Shown here: positions 24,463 to 32,447 of the stretch, in pieces | Numbering within the stretch: position 1 is the stretch's first letter | Layout: each line of letters opens with the position of its first letter | Source of the DNA: Mycobacterium asiaticum DSM 44297 | Lineage (GTDB): Bacteria > Actinomycetota > Actinomycetes > Mycobacteriales > Mycobacteriaceae | Direction of reading: 5' to 3' | DNA: 64,000 nt | Assembly (NCBI RefSeq): GCF_000613245.1 | Contig: NZ_HG964938.1 | Location: 444,752-508,751 of the forward strand | The notes under the pieces: model-generated | The model's input: only the letters and a program-made list of their open reading frames with translations | Told to the model about the DNA's origin: nothing | The model's database searches: none | Program-made: the position numbers and the translations under genes

Positions 24463-25302
24463 TCATGCCGACGGGGCCGGGCCGATCACTGATAACAACT
24501 GAAGCTTTTCGTAGCTTTCGCTCCCGGGTACCGCTGTGTACACCAAGAGCGTGTGCGATTCATCAGGGTCCAGCAGGACCTGGCAGTTCAATTCCAACAA
24601 GCCAACGTCGGGGTGCTGATAACGCTTGACGTCGCGTGGCTTGATACCGACTTCGTGCCTCTCCCATAGGGTTCGGAATTCATCGCTTCGTACCTTCAAT
24701 TGCTCGGCCAGTCGAGCGGCCTTCGACTCAGGGCCACGCAAGGCCAGCACTCCCCGCAATCCTGAAACGTACATTCTCGAGTAGAACTCGTGATCCTCGG
24801 GCGGATGAATGTGGCGCACCGACGGATCGGTGAACCAGCGGTAGCCGATGCTTCGCGAATCGCCGGTGTATCGCGTCAGGTCCCCAACGAGGGCGACACT
24901 GAGCGGTGTCTGCCGCAGAGTCTCCCCGATCTCGGTGACGATCTCGGCCGGGGTGTCGGTCAGCCTGTCAAAAATTCGCAGCATCCCGGGGCTGATGTGA
25001 TCAATAAGCGATCCACGGGCCGGTGGTCGGTGTCCGGCAAGGTGAAAGAGGTGGTCGCGTTCGTCGCGCGAAAGGTGTAGCCCCTGGGCAATGGAGGCGA
25101 TCATCTGCTCGGAGGGCTGCGGGCCTCGCTGCTGCTCCAGTCGCGCGTAGTAATCGGTCGACATGTGGCAGAGTGCAGCCACTTCTTCGCGGCGCAGACC
25201 GGTGGTCCGGCGGCGCTGTCCGCTAGGCAGCCCCACGTCGCCCGGCTGCAGCGACTCACGGCGATGGCGAAGAAACTCAGCCAGTCCTACGCGATCGATC
25301 AT
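24463..25302 (-). CDS. XRE regulator with MmyB-like ligand domain
   Basis: A 279-residue protein: N-terminal Cro/C1-type HTH (EFLRHRRESLQPGD, then GLRREEVAALCHMSTDYYARLEQ, about residues 8-60) and a C-terminal MmyB-like ligand domain with LTDTPAEIVTEIGETLRQTPL and VLLDPDESHTLLVYTAVPGSES. MmyB-type regulators are common in actinobacteria and often bind fatty-acid-like ligands. ATG at 25302 fits the family start; it is divergent from the SDR at 25421. Confidence 0.88.
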   Translation of the reverse strand: MIDRVGLAEFLRHRRESLQPGDVGLPSGQRRRTTGLRREEVAALCHMSTDYYARLEQQRGPQPSEQMIASIAQGLHLSRDERDHLFHLAGHRPPARGSLIDHISPGMLRIFDRLTDTPAEIVTEIGETLRQTPLSVALVGDLTRYTGDSRSIGYRWFTDPSVRHIHPPEDHEFYSRMYVSGLRGVLALRGPESKAARLAEQLKVRSDEFRTLWERHEVGIKPRDVKRYQHPDVGLLELNCQVLLDPDESHTLLVYTAVPGSESYEKLQLLSVIGPAPSA

Positions 25303-25420
25303 GTGAGCATCCTGTCGTGTAATCGATCGCTCAGCCACGGATCGTCGGGTCCTGGATACCGGTCGCGGTCTCGGACACCCTTTCGTCATAAGCCATCAGC
25401 GCGTCGAATGGAGCGAACAC

Positions 25421-26359
25421 ATGCCCGCAAGGCAGTACGACATCACGATTCCCGATCTGACCGGCAAGCGAGCAGTGGTCACCGGCGCCAGCGACGGCGT
25501 CGGAATCGGCATCGCTGCCTCGCTTGCGGGCGCCGGCGCCGAGGTCGTCATGCCGGTGCGGAACCAACGCAAGGGTGAGGCTGCCGTCGCGACGATTCGC
25601 AAACAACATCCTGAAGCGAAACTGTCGCTCGAGCAGCTGGATCTGTCGTCGCTGGCGTCGGTGGCGGCGCTCGGAGAAAAGCTAATAGCCCAGGCAGCTC
25701 CGATCCACCTGCTCGTCAACAACGCAGGTGTCATGACGCCACCTGACAGACAAACCACGGCTGACGGGTTCGAGCTGCAGTTCGGCACCAACCACCTCGG
25801 CCATTTCGCATTGACCGGCCACCTGCTGCCACTGCTCAAGGCGGGACGGGCGCGGGTGACCTCGCAGACGAGCATCGCGGCGCGCCGCGGCGCGATCAAC
25901 TGGAATGACTTCCAATGGCAACTCGCGTACGACGGGATGCGCGCCTACGGTCAATCCAAGCTCGCGGTGGGGCTTTTCGGTATCGAGCTCAGCCGGCGCA
26001 GCCTGGCTGCGGGCTGGGGCATCAGCAGTAACATCTCGCATCCCGGAGTCGCTCCGACCAGCCTTCTCGCTGCGCGCGAGGAGGTGGGCCGGGCGCAGGA
26101 CACGACCGGCGTGAAGGTGATCCGCTGGCTTTCGGCGCGGCACCTGATCGTCGGAACGATCGGCAGCGCAGGGCTGCCGGCACTGATGGCCGCGGTATCA
26201 CCGGAAGCGAAAGACGCCGGGTTCTACGGACCTCAAGGGGTGGGGAACGTGGGTGGGCCTCCTGGTGAACAGAAGCTCTGGAAATCGTTGCGCGACAACG
26301 CCAGCGCAGCACGGTTGTGGGCGGCATCGGAAGAGCTCACGGGTGTCACGTTCGCGTGA
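25421..26359 (+). CDS. SDR-family oxidoreductase (retinol-dehydrogenase-like)
   Basis: A 312-residue SDR: TGASDGVG (about 20-27), NNAGVM near 103 and active-site Ser plus YGQSK near 177. The segment FGTNHLGHFALTGHLLP is typical of WW-domain/retinol-dehydrogenase-type SDRs, as is SNISHPGVAPTSL. XRE regulators of the MmyB type are commonly divergent from such an SDR and control it, as the layout here suggests. Confidence 0.87.
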   Translation: MPARQYDITIPDLTGKRAVVTGASDGVGIGIAASLAGAGAEVVMPVRNQRKGEAAVATIRKQHPEAKLSLEQLDLSSLASVAALGEKLIAQAAPIHLLVNNAGVMTPPDRQTTADGFELQFGTNHLGHFALTGHLLPLLKAGRARVTSQTSIAARRGAINWNDFQWQLAYDGMRAYGQSKLAVGLFGIELSRRSLAAGWGISSNISHPGVAPTSLLAAREEVGRAQDTTGVKVIRWLSARHLIVGTIGSAGLPALMAAVSPEAKDAGFYGPQGVGNVGGPPGEQKLWKSLRDNASAARLWAASEELTGVTFA

Positions 26360-26442
26360 AATCTGGCCTGACAGCTCGCACTTGGTCAAACGATCAGGGG
26401 CCGCTTGCTAATCCCCGCTGGATCTTTACAGTGGTCTGCGAC

Positions 26443-29400
26443 CTATCGCGCCATGTTCGCGAACCGCGACAGGTGCAACTGGTGCGCGACCGTCACGGTC
26501 TTGGTTGGGCCGTTACGGTGTTTGGCCAGAATGAAATCCGCTTCTCCTCCGCGTGGATCGTCCCGCTCAAAGGCATCGGGGCGATTCAACAGGATAACCA
26601 TGTCCGCATCTTGTTCTAAGGAATTGTGAACTCCAATGCCGTTGGCAACGAAATTGTGTGTGCCAGCCACGGTCCCGTCATAGACGTCGTCCTTACCGAG
26701 GCTGGTGATCTCGACGATCGTGTCCCAGTAGACGTCGCTGGTGGCCAATGCATGGATTTCACGGTCCTCAAGCACCGCTGCGGCGCGATGCAACCTGGAT
26801 CGACTGGGCGCATGCTTCCACGTCGTTGACCCGCAGAACTGCGCACCCATCGCGCCGGCAAACTGACGATGCGTTATCCCCTTGCGGATCAATGCATCCC
26901 GGACTTGACTCCAAATTCCCTGCGGCACCGTGTCGAGGTTCGGATTACGCAACAGCTGCTCAAGGTGTGATACCACCTCTTGTGCCGCTGCCGACTTCGC
27001 GCCATGCACGCCGACGTGGCGAAGGAACCTGAGTTGATTCTCGGCACCATAGATGTGCACGCGCCACGAATCCCGGTAACCAAGCTTTTTCGCCAGTTTG
27101 ATCCGTGCGAAAACACCGACACGCGACAGCAAGTGCGTAACATCATCGGCCAAACGTCGGCTTGTCGTGGCGTAGTAGATGCGCCCCTGGCCCACCTTGT
27201 CGTCCCACCGCACGGACCCGTCGGTTGCCCACAGATGCCGCAGGAATAGCGCCACCTGGTCGTTGGGCGCGCGGAAAATGGCTGCCGGCACGAACTTCTC
27301 GTGACTGCGCTTACCGAACAAACCCAGACTGTCGAGCCAGGCCGCAATCGGGTTGCGCCGGCCATGCGCCAAGCGGTACGGGGCCGGCATCCGAAGGGTC
27401 GTGACACGGGCCGCCGGATACTCGTCGCGCACCGCTGTTACGCCGAAAGGCATGGCCGAGAAGGTCACCGCCAGCAGGTTGGCCTCGTCCACCGATGCGT
27501 AGCGGATCGGTTGGCGCTGCACGCACGATCCGTCGCCGATCATGTGGGCAAGCAGGATGACTTCTGAGTCCTCGATGCGCTGTGTGTCGACGGGCTCGGG
27601 CACCCGCCGCGGCGCCGCGATGCGGTCACCGATTTTCAGCTGCTCCAAGGGAGTCCAGCCTTCGAGCTTCATGAAGGGGTGGTTACCGGTGGCCTCGACC
27701 TCACGCCCGGAGGCCAGCCGGAGCCGGAACACCTCTTTGCGTCCACTCGGGAAAACATTGGTCATCGGCCGTGCCACCATGCGCAGCTGTTCATCCAACG
27801 ACCACACCAACGGTCGCTCGCCGGTGCGCATCAACTCGCCGAACGTCACCTCCGCGCCGGTGTCGGCGCGCAGAATCCTGGTGGCCGCCGTCAGACACCC
27901 CGACTCACGGAGGTCGGACAGCATCGGCTTTTTGTCGGTCCGCTGCTCGGGACCGCGGTTCAGCTGGCTGATCGCAACCACCGGGACCTCCAGCTCTTTC
28001 GCCAAAAGCTTGAGATGCCGGGAGAATTCGGACACTTCGATCTGACGTGACTCGACTTTCTTGCCGGAGGTCATCAGCTGCAGGTAGTCGACGACGACGA
28101 GCTTCAGGTTGGCTTTCTGCCGCAGCCGCCGCGCTTTGGCGCGGATCTCCATCATCGTCAGGTTCGGCGAGTCGTCGATATACAGTGGCGCTTCGCTGAT
28201 TTCGCTCATCCGCCGCGCCAGCCGCGTCCAGTCGTCGTCGGTCATCCGGCCGGACCGCATGTCGGCGAGCTTGATCTTGGCCTCCGCCGACAGCAGCCGC
28301 ATGACGATTTCGGACTTGCTCATCTCCAGGGAGAAGATGACGCTGGCCATCCGGTGCTTGATCGAGCATGAGCGCATGAAATCCAGACCGAGCGTGGAAT
28401 TGTGCGTCGGCACCATCCCCTCGCCGGCCAGGTACAGGTGCCGGTCGTTATCCACCTCGACACAGCGCACCGGGATACTGGGCACCCGGCGGACCGAAAC
28501 GATCTGCAGCGCGGGCGCGAGAACCGCAACGTCACGTCCAAACGATCCTGCCGGCGCGATGGTGTCCATACCGCTGCGCAGCTGTGCCGACGTTCGAATA
28601 CCCCAGCCGGTCGGCCAGAGGTGGTTTGCGTCCGCGACGATAGCTGTGCCGTCCGAGAATTCGATCTCGTAGCACGGGCGGCCCAGCATGACCTCGGTCG
28701 CCGCCATGACCTGAGTCGGAATGCCGTCCGCATCGAGGAGCCAGTCACCGACCGCGACGTCGCCCATCGTTGTCCACCCGTACGAAGTGGGCAGCGGCGT
28801 GTCCAACGCGAGCGCTTTCCCCACACCCGGGCGCGCCGCAACGATGATCATCTGCCCCGGGTGCAGGCCGTTGGTGACTTCGTCCAGCTCGGTGAAGCCG
28901 GTCGGCACACCACGCGAGATACCGCCGTTGGACGCGATCGCATCGATCTCGTCCATCGTCGGCTGCAGCAGATCCTCAAGCGGCACAAAGTCTTCGGACG
29001 TCCGACGCTCGGCCACCTCATAGATCTCGGCCTGCGCCCGGTCGACGATCTCGGCCACGTCGGCGCCGTCGGCCCCGGCATAGCCGTACTGCACAACCCG
29101 CGTGCCGGCCTCGACCAGGCGCCGCAGCAGGGCCTTCTCGGCGACGATGGTGGCGTAGTAGCCCGCGTTGGCCGCGGTTGGCACCGTGGAGAGCAGGGTG
29201 TGCAGATACGGCGCCCCGCCGATGCGGCGCAGCAGCCCGCGACGATCCAGCTCGGCGGCCACCGTCACGGCATCCGCCGGCTCACCACGGCCGTAGAGAT
29301 CCAGAATGGCGTCGTAGACGTTCTGATGCGCCGGCCGGTAGAAATCGCCGGGCCGCAGCCGCTCCAGGACGTCGGCGATAGCGTCCTTGCTCAGCAACAT

Positions 29401-29514
29401 CCCGCCCAACACCGACTGTTCTGCGGCGAGATCCTGGGGCGGTTGACGACCGTAATCTTCACTCGGAGGCGGGGAATCCATCCCGGGATGTGGCAGATCG
29501 TCAACGACCGCCAT
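26443..29514 (-). CDS. dnaB: Replicative DNA helicase DnaB with two inteins
   Basis: A 1023-residue precursor; the spliced extein would be 459 residues. It is the hexameric helicase that unwinds the fork and binds DnaG. N-terminal domain (about 25-140), linker, then RecA-like motor. Walker A GVGK-ST is split by intein 1 (residues 234-372) and the region after LSDLRESG is split by intein 2 (540-964). Walker B lies in LKLVVVDYLQLM (471-482). The C-terminus reads HQLHLSRFANMAR, as in mycobacterial DnaB. AGGAGGT precedes ATG 29514. Helicase function depends on removal of both inteins. It lies downstream of the rpsF-ssb-rpsR-rplI operon, with its own leader of about 450 bases. Confidence 0.95.
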   Translation of the reverse strand: MAVVDDLPHPGMDSPPPSEDYGRQPPQDLAAEQSVLGGMLLSKDAIADVLERLRPGDFYRPAHQNVYDAILDLYGRGEPADAVTVAAELDRRGLLRRIGGAPYLHTLLSTVPTAANAGYYATIVAEKALLRRLVEAGTRVVQYGYAGADGADVAEIVDRAQAEIYEVAERRTSEDFVPLEDLLQPTMDEIDAIASNGGISRGVPTGFTELDEVTNGLHPGQMIIVAARPGVGKALALDTPLPTSYGWTTMGDVAVGDWLLDADGIPTQVMAATEVMLGRPCYEIEFSDGTAIVADANHLWPTGWGIRTSAQLRSGMDTIAPAGSFGRDVAVLAPALQIVSVRRVPSIPVRCVEVDNDRHLYLAGEGMVPTHNSTLGLDFMRSCSIKHRMASVIFSLEMSKSEIVMRLLSAEAKIKLADMRSGRMTDDDWTRLARRMSEISEAPLYIDDSPNLTMMEIRAKARRLRQKANLKLVVVDYLQLMTSGKKVESRQIEVSEFSRHLKLLAKELEVPVVAISQLNRGPEQRTDKKPMLSDLRESGCLTAATRILRADTGAEVTFGELMRTGERPLVWSLDEQLRMVARPMTNVFPSGRKEVFRLRLASGREVEATGNHPFMKLEGWTPLEQLKIGDRIAAPRRVPEPVDTQRIEDSEVILLAHMIGDGSCVQRQPIRYASVDEANLLAVTFSAMPFGVTAVRDEYPAARVTTLRMPAPYRLAHGRRNPIAAWLDSLGLFGKRSHEKFVPAAIFRAPNDQVALFLRHLWATDGSVRWDDKVGQGRIYYATTSRRLADDVTHLLSRVGVFARIKLAKKLGYRDSWRVHIYGAENQLRFLRHVGVHGAKSAAAQEVVSHLEQLLRNPNLDTVPQGIWSQVRDALIRKGITHRQFAGAMGAQFCGSTTWKHAPSRSRLHRAAAVLEDREIHALATSDVYWDTIVEITSLGKDDVYDGTVAGTHNFVANGIGVHNSLEQDADMVILLNRPDAFERDDPRGGEADFILAKHRNGPTKTVTVAHQLHLSRFANMAR
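26623..27897 (-). other. DnaB intein 2: class 1, with LAGLIDADG endonuclease
   Basis: 425 residues (540-964 of the precursor), inserted between ESG and SLEQDAD, the site used by the M. tuberculosis DnaB intein. Splicing residues are complete: Cys1 (CLTAATRIL), block B histidine in ATGNHPF (His612), penultimate His963, terminal Asn964, then Ser+1. The homing endonuclease has both acidic residues: LLAHMIGDGS (Asp661) and RHLWATDGSV (Asp765), so it may still cut DNA. Confidence 0.92.
28399..28815 (-). other. DnaB intein 1: class 3 mini-intein in Walker A
   Basis: 139 residues (234-372), starting with Ala (ALALDTPLPTSYGW), so it lacks a Cys1/Ser1 nucleophile. It shows the W-C-T triplet of class 3 inteins: Trp300 in ANHLWP, Cys351 in PVRCVEVD and Thr370 in VPTHN, followed by Asn372 and Ser+1. 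In class 3 the block F cysteine starts splicing. No endonuclease domain is present. It interrupts the ATP-binding loop GVGK-ST. Confidence 0.88.
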
Positions 29515-29701
29515 CGGCCCTCACCTCCTCTTGACTTAGCACCGAACATATATTCGAAAGATGCGATTCAGAGCGTAAGTCAAGGCACTGACACCCACCC
29601 CCGTCCCACCTCATGGCCCCAATTGGCCAAGGCGCCGGGATGAACGTAAACGTTGCTGGCGCATCGTCCAAGGGTGGTTGTTCATGAAGCTGTGCATCGC
29701 G

Positions 29702-29820
29702 TGTGCATATCCGTTGACGCCAGTGTTAAGGGGGGTGTGGAGAACTTGTGGATCACTGCGGGGTGTTAGGACATCACTGCTGCTGACCGCCATACAACGC
29801 CAGGAAATTGGTGTGGACAA
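29702..29820. promoter_or_regulatory. Cluster of DnaA-box-like 9-mers before dnaB
   Basis: One perfect mycobacterial-type DnaA box, TTGTCCACA on the minus strand at 29812-29820. Three one-mismatch relatives lie at 29736-29744 (TTCTCCACA), 29748-29756 (TGATCCACA) and 29702-29710 (ATATGCACA), all in the same orientation. They fill the otherwise gene-free leader of dnaB (29515-29955). Confidence 0.45.
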
Positions 29821-29955
29821 GAATTGCTACGGCGTGTCGGCGCAGGTTATCGCCTCGGGCGTGTTGGTTTTCGGTCAGATTTTCGCCGCGTGAATGGCAG
29901 GTTACGCCGTCGGCCGGTCGGCAACCGCAATCTGTTCGCCAGCTCCAGGCAGCCG

Positions 29956-29993
29956 AAAACCCGGTGCGGCCGATCAGATGCGGCCACACCGGG
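29956..29993 (-). terminator. rplI: Rho-independent terminator of the rpsF-rplI operon
   Basis: Read on the minus strand, CCCGGTGTGGCCG pairs with CGGCCGCACCGGG (12 of 13 Watson-Crick, one G-U) around an 8-base loop, followed by TTTT. It begins 20 bases after the rplI stop. Confidence 0.85.
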
Positions 29994-30012
29994 TGAGTAA
30001 GCCAATGGCGAG

Positions 30013-30471
30013 TTAGCTCTGGCCCACGACCTCGAGCGAGACCTCGACGTCGATTTCCGGATGCAGGTGCACCACCACCGGGTGGGTGCCGACGGACTTG
30101 ATGTGCGCCTTGGGCAGCCGCACGATCCGCTTGTCCAGGTTGGGGCCGCCCGCCTTCTTGATGGCCGCCACAACGTCACCGGCCGTCACCGAACCGAACA
30201 GCTTGCCACTGTCGGCCGCGGTCTTCACCGGCAGGGCGACCGACCCAAGCGCCTGGATCGCGGTCTTCAGTTCGGTGGCGTGCTCGCGGTCGCGGACCGT
30301 CTTCGTCTCCCGGGCCCGACGGATCTCGTCGGCCTGCTTCTGGGCACCGCGGGACGCGACGATCGCCAGACCGCGTGGCAGCAGGAAGTTACGGCCGTAT
30401 CCGTCTTTGACCTCGACCGTGTCGCCGACGGAACCGAGGTGGTCGACGTCAGCCGTGAGAATCAGCTTCAT
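30013..30471 (-). CDS. rplI: 50S ribosomal protein bL9
   Basis: 152 residues. The N-terminal domain (1-50) has the bL9 signature GDTVEVKDGYGRNFLLPRGLA. The long central helix (RRARETKTVRDREHATELK) and the C-terminal domain (GKLFGSVTAGDVVAAI) follow. bL9 sits near the L1 stalk of the 50S subunit and helps limit frameshifting. It is the last gene of the rpsF-ssb-rpsR-rplI operon, 30 bases after rpsR, and is followed by a strong terminator. Confidence 0.97.
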   Translation of the reverse strand: MKLILTADVDHLGSVGDTVEVKDGYGRNFLLPRGLAIVASRGAQKQADEIRRARETKTVRDREHATELKTAIQALGSVALPVKTAADSGKLFGSVTAGDVVAAIKKAGGPNLDKRIVRLPKAHIKSVGTHPVVVHLHPEIDVEVSLEVVGQS

Positions 30472-30501
30472 CGTTGAGTACTTTCGTTGCGCGCGCGGCT
30501 G

Positions 30502-30756
30502 TTACCGCGTCGAGGAGGTGAAGGGCAGCAGGGCGACTTCGCGGGCGTTCTTCACCGCAACCGCGATGTCCCGCTGGTGCTGTACACAGTTGCCGGTGAC
30601 CCGGCGGGCGCGGATTTTGCCGCGCTCGCTGATGTAGGTGCGCAGCAGCGTGGTGTCCTTATAGTCGATCTGCTGGTCTTTCTTGGCGCAGAAAACGCAT
30701 TTGCGCGCTTTGATCGGCTTCTCCGGAGCCGGGCGCCGCTTGGTGGACTTGGCCAT
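30502..30756 (-). CDS. rpsR: 30S ribosomal protein bS18, zinc-type
   Basis: 84 residues with the bS18 core DYKDTTLLRTYISERGKI and RVTGNCVQHQRDIAVAVKNA. Cysteines at KCVFCAKK and GNCVQ form the set expected of the C+ (zinc-binding) S18 version, which corresponds to M. tuberculosis RpsR1; a zinc-free paralogue is usually encoded elsewhere and used under zinc starvation. Lies 43 bases after ssb. Confidence 0.97.
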   Translation of the reverse strand: MAKSTKRRPAPEKPIKARKCVFCAKKDQQIDYKDTTLLRTYISERGKIRARRVTGNCVQHQRDIAVAVKNAREVALLPFTSSTR

Positions 30757-30799
30757 GTCTGTTGTTCTTCCGTTCTCGTGCTCTGAGGTTCTTTAAAAA

Positions 30800-31315
30800 T
30801 CAGAAGGGTGGTTCGTCGTCACCGCCGCCGAACGAACCCGATGCTGGGGCGCTGCCCCACGGGTCGTCACCGGATCCGCCGGACTGGGCCGGCGCGGACT
30901 GCCGGGATCCGCCACCGCCGCCGCCGCTGTAACCACCGCCACCGCCGCTGCGGCTGGCCTTGTTGACCTTGGCGGTGGCGTACCGCAGCGAAGGTCCGAT
31001 CTCGTCGACCTCGACCTCGACCACGGTGCGCTTCTCGCCTTCGCGAGTCTCGAAGGACCGCTGCTTGAGCCGGCCGGTGACGATCACCCGCGCGCCGCGA
31101 GTCAGGCTTTCGGCCACGTTCTCGGCCGCTTCCCGCCAGATGTTGCAGCGCAGGAACAGCGCTTCGCCGTCCTTCCACTCCCCGCTCTGGCGGTCATAAA
31201 TCCGCGGCGTCGACGCAACGGTGAAGTTCGCCACGGCAGCACCCGAAGGCGTGAACCGCAGTTCCGGGTCAGCAGTGAGGTTTCCAACGACAGTGATAGT
31301 CGTGTCACCAGCCAC
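30800..31315 (-). CDS. ssb: Single-stranded DNA-binding protein
   Basis: 171 residues. The OB fold (1-115) has the usual N-terminus TTITVVGNLTADPELRFTPSG and the Trp-bearing core FLRCNIWREAAENVAESL. A glycine- and serine-rich linker follows. The last residues DDEPPF form the acidic tip that docks other replication and repair proteins. It is in the rpsF-ssb-rpsR-rplI operon, the usual arrangement. Confidence 0.97.
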   Translation of the reverse strand: MAGDTTITVVGNLTADPELRFTPSGAAVANFTVASTPRIYDRQSGEWKDGEALFLRCNIWREAAENVAESLTRGARVIVTGRLKQRSFETREGEKRTVVEVEVDEIGPSLRYATAKVNKASRSGGGGGYSGGGGGGSRQSAPAQSGGSGDDPWGSAPASGSFGGGDDEPPF

Positions 31316-31406
31316 AATGTCCTCCTTGGTCCCGCCTGATTCTTACCTGGTCCTGGCCTGATGGTTATTCACGAACGAGCGTAGGCATCGGCCCCGACAG
31401 GGGCGT

Positions 31407-31697
31407 CTAGTGCTTGTCGGTGCGCATCACCTTGGTGCGCAACACCGACTCGTTCAGGCTCAGCTGGCGGTCAAGCTCGGAAACCGTCGCGGGCTCGGCC
31501 TTGAGGTCGACGACGACATAGATGCCTTCGGCGTGCTTGGCGATCTCGTACGCCAGCCGCCGCCGGCCCCAGATGTCGACCTTCTCGACCGTTCCACCAT
31601 CTTTGCGGACGACGTTCAGGAACGTCTCCAAGGACGGGGCGACGGTGCGTTCGTCGAGCGTGGGGTCAAGGATGACCATGATTTCGTATGGACGCAT
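31407..31697 (-). CDS. rpsF: 30S ribosomal protein bS6
   Basis: 96 residues: MRPYEIMVILDPTLDERTVAP, the mid-strand KVDIWGRRRLAYEI and the closing NESVLRTKVMRTD. bS6 binds bS18 in the central domain of the 30S subunit. ATG at 31697 follows a GGAGGTGATGAGG leader; the longer frame to 31733 is unlikely. First gene of the operon that ends in rplI. Confidence 0.96.
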   Translation of the reverse strand: MRPYEIMVILDPTLDERTVAPSLETFLNVVRKDGGTVEKVDIWGRRRLAYEIAKHAEGIYVVVDLKAEPATVSELDRQLSLNESVLRTKVMRTDKH

Positions 31698-31808
31698 AGG
31701 GACCTCATCACCTCCTCTGGTCTGAGCGGCCACGGACGTTCCGTGGCAGGAGGGTCGCCTGCGTCGGCAACCGCATCAGGGTACCGGACGCCGTACCGAC
31801 CTGGGAAA

Positions 31809-32447
31809 TCACTTCCGCGTCGTCCGGAACTCCGCGGCCCTGGCCCGCGTCGCGTCATCGGCCTTGGCCACCGAGCCCGCGGCGAACGGGGGCTGCGGGT
31901 CGTATTCGATCAGTAGCTGGATGGCTTGGGCGGCCTCGCGGTCGACGAGCAGTTCCACCAACCGCAGCGCCATGTCGATGCCGCTGGACACCCCCGCGGC
32001 GGTGATGATGCGCTGCGGCAGATGCTCGACGACCCGCTCCGGCACATATCGGGCGCCCAACTTGTTCAGCTCGTCGACGGCGGCCCAGTGGGTGGTCGCG
32101 GTGAGCCCGTCGAGCAATCCGGCCCCGCCGAGCAGCAGCGCTCCGGTGCAGACCGAGGTGGTGAAGGTGGTGCGCGGGTGAACCGCTCGCAGCCAGCCGC
32201 TGATGGTTTCGTCACCGATGAGCACGCGGGTGCCGATACCGCCAGGGACCACCACGACGTCGGGCGAATCCACCTCGTCGAAGGTGGCATCGCACGTGAC
32301 GCCCAGCATGCCGTTTTCGGTGCGGACCTCACCGCGCTGTCGACCCACGAACACCACCTGCGCCGAAGGCAGGCGCTGCAGGACGTCGTACGGCCCGATG
32401 GCGTCCAGGGCCGTGAATCGGGGAAACAACGGAATGGCGATCTGCAT
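31809..32447 (-). CDS. DJ-1/PfpI-family protein (Rv0052-like)
   Basis: A 212-residue class I glutamine-amidotransferase-like protein. The nucleophile elbow is TSVCTGALLLGGAGLL (Cys near residue 98), with GGIGTRVLIGD before and ATTHWAAVDELNKLGA after. The group includes isonitrile hydratase-like and GlxA-like proteins. ATG at 32447 shares a TGATG overlap with the stop of the glycosyltransferase gene, so it is translationally coupled. The order ponA1-Rv0051-Rv0052-rpsF is kept. Reaction unknown. Confidence 0.85.
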   Translation of the reverse strand: MQIAIPLFPRFTALDAIGPYDVLQRLPSAQVVFVGRQRGEVRTENGMLGVTCDATFDEVDSPDVVVVPGGIGTRVLIGDETISGWLRAVHPRTTFTTSVCTGALLLGGAGLLDGLTATTHWAAVDELNKLGARYVPERVVEHLPQRIITAAGVSSGIDMALRLVELLVDREAAQAIQLLIEYDPQPPFAAGSVAKADDATRARAAEFRTTRK

